Shown here piece after piece: positions 57,222 to 64,000 of a DNA stretch of 64,000 nt. The stretch is from NCBI RefSeq assembly GCF_034190915.1, contig NW_026947501.1, positions 1,178,001 through 1,242,000 of the forward strand, read 5' to 3'. This stretch comes from Cavia porcellus (lineage: Eukaryota; Chordata; Mammalia; Rodentia; Caviidae). The translations under genes were made by a program, and so were the position numbers. The notes under the pieces are model-generated. The model saw only the letters and a program-made list of their open reading frames with translations, did no database searches and had not been told where the DNA came from. Numbering within the stretch: position 1 is the stretch's first letter; the number at the start of each line of letters is the position of its first letter.

Positions 57222-60200
57222 TATAGGTTTAGGGTTAGTGTTCGGGTTATGGTTAGGGTTAGGTTTAGATTGAGGTTTAGGTTTAGGGTGAGGGTGAGGT
57301 TTAGAATTTAGGTTTAGTGTTAGTCTTAGCAATAGGGTTAGGGTTTGGGTTACTGTTAGAATTTAGGTTTAGGGTTAGGCTTAGGGTGAATTTTGGGTTA
57401 GGGTTAAGATTAGGGTTAGGGTTTAGGTGTTAGGGCTAGTGTTAACGTTAGGGTTATGGTTAGGGTTAGGGTTTGGTTTAGGTTTAGTTTTAGGTTTTGG
57501 GTTAGCGATAATGTTAGGTTTAGGGTTAGGCTTAGGGTTAAGGTTAAGGATAGTGTTAGGTTTAGGGTTATGCTTATGGCTAGGGTTAGGGTTAATGGTT
57601 AGGGTTAGGTTTAGGTTTTCGGTTGGGTTTAGGCTTAGGGTTAGAAGTTAGTTTTAGGGTTAGTGTTAGGCATAGGGTTTCGGTTATGGTTAGACGTTAG
57701 GATTAGGGTTAGGGTTAGGGTTAGTGTTAGGGTTAGGGTTAGGGTTAGTGTTAGGGTTAGGGTTAAGTTTAGGGTTAGATTTAGGCTTAGGATTAGTGTT
57801 AGATTTATGTTTATAGTTAATGTTAGTGTTAGGGATATGGTTATGGTTAGTTTTTAGGGTTAGGGTTAGGATTAGGCTTATATTTAGGGTTAGGTTGGCG
57901 TTTAGCTTTAGGGTTAGGGTTAGGGTTAGGGATAAAAGTTAGGTTTAGTGTTAGAGTTAGGGTTATTGTTTTTTTAGGGTTACAGGTTAGAGGTAGGGTT
58001 AGAGTTAGAGTTTAGGGTTTATGGTGAGGGCTAAGGTTAGGGTTAGTGGTACGGGTTTGGTTTAGTGTTTGGGTTAGTGTTAGGGGTAGGGTTAGGGTTC
58101 AGGGTTAGGGTTATGGTATGGTTATGGTTACGGTTAGGGTTAGGTCTTATGGTCAGGTTTATGGTTAGTTTTAGGGTTAGGGATTAATATTAAGTTTAGG
58201 GTTATGGATATGGTTATGTTTAGAGTTCATGTTACAGTGAAGTTTAGAGTTAAGAGTTCGTGTTAGTTTTACGGTTAGTGTTATCCTTAGGGTTAGGTCT
58301 AGTGTTAGAGCTTAGTGTTAGGGTTTGGTTTAGGGTTAGGGTTATGGTTAGGGTTACTGTTAGGATTAAAGTTTAGCGTTAGGTATAGGGCTAGTGTTAG
58401 TGTTATGGTTAGGGTTAGGTTTAGGCTTTGGTTTACCCTTAGGGATACTGGTTAGGTGTTATGGAGTGGGTTAGTGGTAGGTTTCGGGTTATGGTTAGGT
58501 TTAGGATTATGATTAGGATTGGGTTAGGTTTTTTGTGTTAGAGTTATGGTTATTCTTATGGTTATGGTTAGGGTTAGGTGTTAGGGATAGACTTAGCATT
58601 GGGGTTAGGGTTAGGCTTAGGGTTAGGGTTAGGTTTAGGGTTAGGTTTAGGCTTAGGGACAGTGTTAGGTTTAGGGTTAGGGTTAAGGTTAGAGATAGTG
58701 TTAGGGTTAGGTTTAGGTTTAGGGTTAAGGTGAGGTATAGGTTTAGGGTTAGGGTTAGGGTTTGAAGTTAGGTTTAGGTTTAGCATAAGGTTTAGGGTTA
58801 CGGTAAGGTTTTGGTTTAGAGGTAAGAATTAGGGTTATGCTTAGTGTTAGGGTTAGTTTTACATTTAGAGTTTAAGGTTAGTGTTGGGGTTAGGGTTAGA
58901 ATTTAGGGTTAGGGTTAGCTTTAGGGTTAGGGTTAGCTTTAGAGTTAAGCTTAGTGTTAGTGTTATATTTAGAGTTTAGGTTTAGATTTAAGATAGGTGT
59001 TAGGGTTAGGGTTAGGGTTAGGGATAGGTTTACATTGGGGTTAGGGTTAGGATTAGGGTTAGTGTTAGACAGCGTTAGTGTTAGGGTATGTGTTACGATT
59101 TGGGTTAGTGTTAAGCTTGGTGTTAGGTTTGGTTTAGGGTTAGGGTTCGTGTTTAGGGTTAGGGTTAGGGCTAACTTTAGGGTTAGTGTTAGGATAATGG
59201 TTAGGGTTAGGTTGAGGTTTTCTGGTCGGTTTATGGTTAGGAATAGAAATTATGTTTAGTGTTAGGTTAGGGTTAGTGTTAGAGGTTAGGTTTAGGGTTA
59301 GTGTTGGGATTAGGGTTAGGGATTGAGCTATGGGTTAGTGTTGGGGATAAGTTTAGTGTTAGGGTTATGTTTAGGATTAGAGTTAATGGTTAGTGTTACG
59401 GTTATGTTGAGTGTTAGGGTTAGGTTTAGTGTTAGAGTTTAGTGTTAGGGTTAGGTTTTGGTTTAGGCTTAGGGTTCGGTTAGGTTTACGGTTAGGGTTA
59501 GGTGTTAGGGAGAGGGATAGAGTTAGGGTTAGGGTTAGGGTTAGTGTTAGGGTTATAGGTTAGGTTTAGGGTTAGAGGTTAGCGTTAGGGCTAGGGTTAG
59601 GTTTAGGTTTAGGGTTAGAGATTAGGGTTAGGGTTAGGGTTAGGATAGGATTAGACTTAGGCCTAGGTTAATGTTAGGGTAAGGCTTAGGGGTTAGGTGT
59701 TCGGTAGAGGGTTAGGCATAGGCTTCTGCTTACGGTTAGGGTTAGGGTTATAATTAGGTTTAGGGAAAGTGTTAGGGTTAGGGTTAGTTTTAAGGTTAGA
59801 GTTAGGTTTACAGTTAGGTTTAGGGCTTAGGTTGAGAGATAGAATTCGTGTTAGGGTTAGGGTTAGCGTTAGCATTAGGGTTAGTTTTAGGGTTAGGTTT
59901 AAGATTAGTCATAGTGTTAGGTTCAGTATTAGGGAAAGGAATAGGGATAGTGTTAGGTTTAGGGTTAGGGTTAGGTTTAAGGTGAGGGTTAGGGTTAGGG
60001 TTAGGGTTAGGTTTAGGTTTAGGGTTATTTTTAGGTTTAGGTTTAGGTTTAGGGTTAGGTTTAGAAATTAGGTTTAGTTGTAGGGTTAGGTTTAGAGGTG
60101 AGGTTTAGGGTTACGGTTAGGGTTTGGGTTAGTATTATGATTATGGTTAGAGTTTATGGTTAGGTTTAGGGTTAGTGTTAGCGTTAAGTTTAGGATTGTG

Positions 60201-60476
60201 GTTAGTGTTTAGCGTTAGTTTTTGGTTTAGGATTAGAGTTAGGGTTAGGTTTAGGGTTAGGGTTAGGGTTAGCGTTGGCATTTGTGATAGGGTTACGGTT
60301 AGAGTTTAGGGATAGGGTTAGGGTTAAGTTTATGGTTATGGTTAGAGATTAGGTTTAGAGTTAGGAATAGTGTTAGGTTTAGGGTTAGGTTTAATGTTAT
60401 GGTTAGGATTAGAATTTAGGGATAGTGTTAGGGTTGCAGTTAGGGTTAGGGTTAGGTTTATGGTTAGGTTTAGGTG

Positions 60477-61180
60477 TAAGGTGGTAGGGTTAGGGTTAGG
60501 GTTAGGCTTTGGGTTACGGTTAGGTTTAGGGTTAAAATTGGGTTGAGGGTTAAATTTAGGATTAGGATTTGGGTTTGTTTTAGGGTTACTGTTAGGGTTA
60601 GGAGTTATGTGTTAGGGATAGACTTAGCTTTAGCCTTAGCGTTAGTGTTAGGGTTAGGTTTAGTGTTAGATTTAGGGTTAGGGATACTGTTAAGCTTAAG
60701 GTTTGCGTCAGGTTTAGCGTTAGGGTTACGGTTTGGATTAGAATTTAGGGTTAGGTTTAGTGTTAGGGTTAGGGTTACCTTTAGGGTTAGGGTTAGGTTT
60801 AGGTTTATGGTTAGGTTTAAGGGTTAGGTTTTAGCGAGAGGGTTAGGGTTAGGCTTCAGGTTACCGTTAGGTTTAGGGTTTCAATTAGGTTTAGTGTTAG
60901 GTTTAGGGTTAGGGTTAGGGTTTGTTTTAGGGTTACTGTTAGGGTTAGGGTTAGTTGATAGGTTTTAGGGATAGACTTAGCGTTAGTGTTAGGATTAGTG
61001 TTAGGGTTAGGGTGAGGTTTACGGTTAGGTTTATGGTTAGGGATAGTGTTAGGTTTAGGTTTAGTGTTAGGGTTAGGGATATTGTTAGGGTTAGCGTTAG
61101 TGTTAGGTTCAGTGTTAGGGTTAGATTTAGGTTTTGGGGTTGGGTTAGCCTTAGGGTTAGAAGTTAGGTTTAGGGTTTGA
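60477..61180 (+). repeat. About 350-bp imperfect tandem repeat
   Basis: Two consecutive segments share GGGTTAGGCTTYRGGTTAC (near 60501 and 60848), GGTTTGTTTTAGGGTTACTG (near 60574 and 60928) and TTAGGGATAGACTTAGC (near 60613 and 60966). Offsets are 347-355 bp. The interior is diverged by many substitutions and small indels. Confidence 0.75.
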
Positions 61181-64000
61181 GATTAGGATGAGGGTTAGGG
61201 TTAGCATTAGCGTTAGGGTTAGGGCTAGGCTTAGGGTTTGTGTTAGGGTTAGGTTTTAGGTTAGGGTTAGGGGTTAGAGTTAGAGGTTAGGATTAGCGTT
61301 TGTGTTAGGGTTATGGTTAGGGTTAGGCTAAGGGTTAGGTTTAGTGTTAGGTTAAGTTTATGGTTAGGTTTGGATTTAGGTTTAGGGTTAGGGTTAGTGT
61401 TATGGTTAGGGTTCGGGTTAGGGTTTGTGTTAGGGTTATGGGTTAGAATTATAGTTTAGGGTTTGGGTTAGTGTTAGTTTTAGCATTTAGGTTTATTGTT
61501 AGTATTAGATTATGGTTACGGTTAGGGCTAGTGTTAGAAGTTAGGGTTAGGGTTAGTCTTAGGGTTACAGTTACTGTTAGTGTTTGGTTTAGGTGTTAGG
61601 TGTTAGGGATATGTTTAGGCTTAGGCTTCGGCTTACCGTTATTTTTTGGGTTTAAATTAGGTTTAGATTGAGGGTTAGTGTTAGTTGTAGGGTTAGGGTT
61701 AGAGTTAGTTTTACAGTTTTGTTTAGGTATAGGAGTTAGGTGTTAAGGGTATGCTTAGGGTTATGGTTAGGGTTACGTTTAGGTTTATGGTTAGGCTTAG
61801 TGTTAGTGTTAGGGTTAGGGTTAGGGATTAGGGATGGGTTTAAGGTTAGTTTTAGGGTTATGGTTAGGGGTTAGTGTTGCTGTTACGTTTAGCTTTATGG
61901 TAAGTGTTAGAGTTAGGCTTACATATTAGTGTTAGTGTCCGGGTTAGGGTTAGAGATAGGGTTAGGGTTAGTGTTAGTGTTAGTGTTATGTTTAGGTGTT
62001 AGGTTTAAGGTTATGGTTAGGGTTAGGGTTAAGGTTAGGTTTAAGTTTAGTGTTAGGGTTAGGGATAGTGTTAGGGTTAGGATTAGGGTTAGGGTTATTG
62101 TTAGGCTTAGGGTTAGGTTTAGGGTTAGAGTTAAGTGTTATGGTTAGGGTTAGGGTTAGGGATAGGTTTAGGGTTAGGTTTAGCCTTAGTGTTAGGGTTA
62201 GGGCTAGGGATGGTGTTAGGGGTAGTGTTAGGGTTAGAGTTATTGTTAGGTTAGGGTTAGGGTTAGGCTTAGGCTTAGGGTTTGGATTAGGGTTAGAATT
62301 AGGTTTAGTTTTCATTTTAGGATTAGGGTTAGGGTTAGGTTTAGGGTTAGTTTTAAGTTTTAGGGTTAGCTTTAGGCTTAGGGTTAGGTTTAGGTTTAGG
62401 GGTTAGGTGTTAGGGATAGTGTTATGGTTATGGTTAGTGTTAGGGTTAGTGTTCATGTTAGGGTTTGAGTTAGTGTTATGGTTAGGGTTAGGATTAGGGA
62501 TTTGCGTTATGGTGAATGTTAGGGTTCGGGATCAGGTTAGGTTTAGGTTTAGGGATATACAAAGTTAATATTGTGGTTAGGGTTAGGGTTAGTGTTAGTG
62601 TTAGGATTTGGTTTATGGTTAGGTATATTGTTAGGGATAGGGTTAGAGTTAGGGTTAGGAATAAGTTTTAGGGTTAGGGTTAGGGTTAGAGTTAAGGGTT
62701 AGAGTTAGGGTTAGTTTTAGGCTTAGGATTAGTGTTAGGTTTAGGGGTTAGGTGTTAGGAATGCGTTTAGGGTTAGGCTTTGGGTCACTGTTAGTGTTAG
62801 GGTTATGATTAGGTTTAGTGTAAAGGTTAGGGTTAACATTAGGTTTAGGGTTCGGGTTAGGGATAGTGTTAGGGTTAGTGTTAGGTTAAGGGTTAGTGTT
62901 ATGTTTAGGCTTAGGGTTAGAAGTTAGGTTTAGGGTTAGATTTTAGAATTGGGGTTAGGGTTAGGGTTAGGCTTAGAGTCAGTGTTAGGATTAATGTTTG
63001 GGTTAGGGTTAGGGGTTAGAGTTAGAGGTTATTATTAGTGTTAGTGTTAGGATAGAGTTTAGGGTTAGTGTTAGTATTAGGGTTAGGGTTAAGGTTAGGT
63101 TTAGGGTTAGAGTTAGGATTGGCGTTAGGGTTAAGAGTTAGGGTTAGTGTTTACCTTAGGTTTATGATTAGGTTTATGGTTTAGGCATTGGAATAGGGTT
63201 AGGGTTAGGCTTTTGGTTACGGTTAGGGTTAGGTTATGGTTAGGTTTAGACTTAGGGTTAGTGTTAGCATTAGGTTTAGGGTTAGGTTTAGGGTTAGTTT
63301 TCTTTTTAGTGTTAGGGTTAGATGTTAGGTGTTATGGAAAGGGTTAGAGTTAGGGTTAAAGTTATGTTTAGGGTTAGTTTTAGTGTTAGGTTTAGGCTTA
63401 CGGTTAGTGTTTAGTGTTAGGGTTAGAGTTAGGGTTTGGTTTAGATTTAGGCTTAGGGTTTAGTTTAGGGTTAGAGTTTGGGAATAGGGTTTGGGTTAGT
63501 TTTAGGGTAAGGGTTAGTGTTAGCATTAGGTTTAGAGTTAAGTTTAGGGTTATTGTTAGGTTTAGGGTTAAGGTTAGGGGTTAGGTGTTAGGGATAGTGT
63601 TAGGGTAATGGTTAAATTTAAGGTTAGTGTTAGGGATTGATTTATGGTTAAATTATGGTTAGGGTTAGGGTTAGCGTTAGGGTTTAGATTTAGGGTTAGT
63701 GTTAAACTTAAGGTTATGGATAGATTTATGGGTTAGGTGTCAGGGCTAGGGTTAGGGTTAGGCTTTGGGTTACAGTTTGGTTTAGGGTTATGATTAGGTT
63801 TAGACTTAGGGTTAGTGTTAGCGTTAGGTTTAGGGTTAGGTTTAGGGTTAATGTTAGTTTTAGGGTAAGGGTTAGTGGCTAGGTGTTAGGGATAGGGTAA
63901 GGGTTAGTGTTAGGGTTAGGGTTAAAGTTAGTCTTAGGGATAGTTTTAGGGCTAGGTTTAGGCTTAAGGTTAGTGTTTAGTCTTAGGTTTAGGGTTACGG

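Larger units (their letters stand above)
53000..64000 (+). repeat. Degenerate TTAGGG array, domain V
   Basis: The same hexamer variants and orientation continue to the window edge, so the array is open on the right. The TATTACAGTCAGG markers are gone. A single TTACATATTAGTGTTAGTG word of the domain II type appears at 61919. The AGGTGTTAGGGATAG word stays common, for example at 54557, 55846, 56528, 62405, 63583 and 63880. No unique sequence, gene or transposon was recognised. Confidence 0.9.

Noticed and set aside
691..62406. Many open reading frames of 60-160 codons on both strands
   Set aside because: Their products are only alternating Leu-Gly, Val-Arg, Leu-Thr or Pro-Asn with variants, exactly what TTAGGG gives in its stop-free frames. 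They have no domains, and the same residue patterns occur in overlapping frames.
1..64000. A functional terminal telomere
   Set aside because: Terminal repeats made by telomerase are nearly pure TTAGGG. Here most hexamers are variant and the perfect runs I found are about six units, with block duplications. A subterminal position is still possible.
1..64000. Long-read base-calling errors as the source of the degeneracy
   Set aside because: Known telomeric base-calling errors give a few stereotyped substitutions. Here the variants are diverse, and the same rare variants recur at matching places in separate HOR copies, so they are inherited.
1..64000. An integrated herpesvirus that carries telomeric repeats
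   Set aside because: Such viruses have short TTAGGG arrays next to unique viral genes. No unique or viral coding sequence is present in the window.

Overview
This window is one continuous, degenerate array of the vertebrate telomere hexamer TTAGGG, all in the same orientation on the + strand. It is interrupted by a single recognisable foreign insertion, a tRNA-derived SINE at 16375-16486. I found no protein-coding gene. The open reading frames are by-products of the repeat: its three + frames read Leu-Gly, Val-Arg or a stop, and its - frames read Leu-Thr, Pro-Asn or a stop.

The organism is a vertebrate, and the SINE points to a rodent. Its body begins GGGGCTGGGG, carries a tRNA-Ala(TGC)-like anticodon arm and ends in an A-rich tail, which matches the ID family. 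The GGTACC end followed by an ATAAAAATGAAAAAGAC-like tail resembles squirrel-family copies as I remember them; that narrower placement is inference. The array could be subterminal (the chromosome end would then lie beyond base 64000, because the TTAGGG strand runs 5'->3' toward the end) or a large heterochromatic interstitial telomeric block. The window alone cannot separate these.

The array is not random decay. Rare non-hexamer marker words recur in the same order, so it is built from higher-order units (HORs). By marker content I see five domains. Domain I (1-17.1 kb): units of about 3.2-5.0 kb carrying GATTACAG-like, TAATAGAGTATGTGG and TATTACAGTCAGG markers, with the SINE in the last copy. 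Domain II (17.1-31.3 kb): units tracked by a GGCTTWCRTATTA marker every 2-3 kb and by a 3.7-3.8 kb duplicated block. Domain III (31.3-38.4 kb): units of about 2.05-2.2 kb, ending in a near-perfect 2204-bp tandem duplication. Domain IV (38.4-53 kb): TATTACAGTCAGG markers return, with blocks duplicated about 9-10.4 kb apart. Domain V (53-64 kb): less organised, with a local repeat of about 350 bp near 60.5-61.1 kb.

A composite motif, TGTTAGGGATAGGG...GGCTTYGGGTTA followed about 150 bp later by a second TGTTAGSGATAGG, recurs in all domains. This suggests the whole array grew by amplification of composite units rather than by hexamer slippage or telomerase alone. The best items for follow-up are the 2204-bp duplication with its 7-bp hexamer microhomology, the SINE with paralogous empty sites elsewhere in the array, the roughly 150-bp paired motif, and the reappearance of the window's first kilobase at 33.3-36.2 kb. 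I saw no sign of a novel enzymatic, defence or regulatory system.
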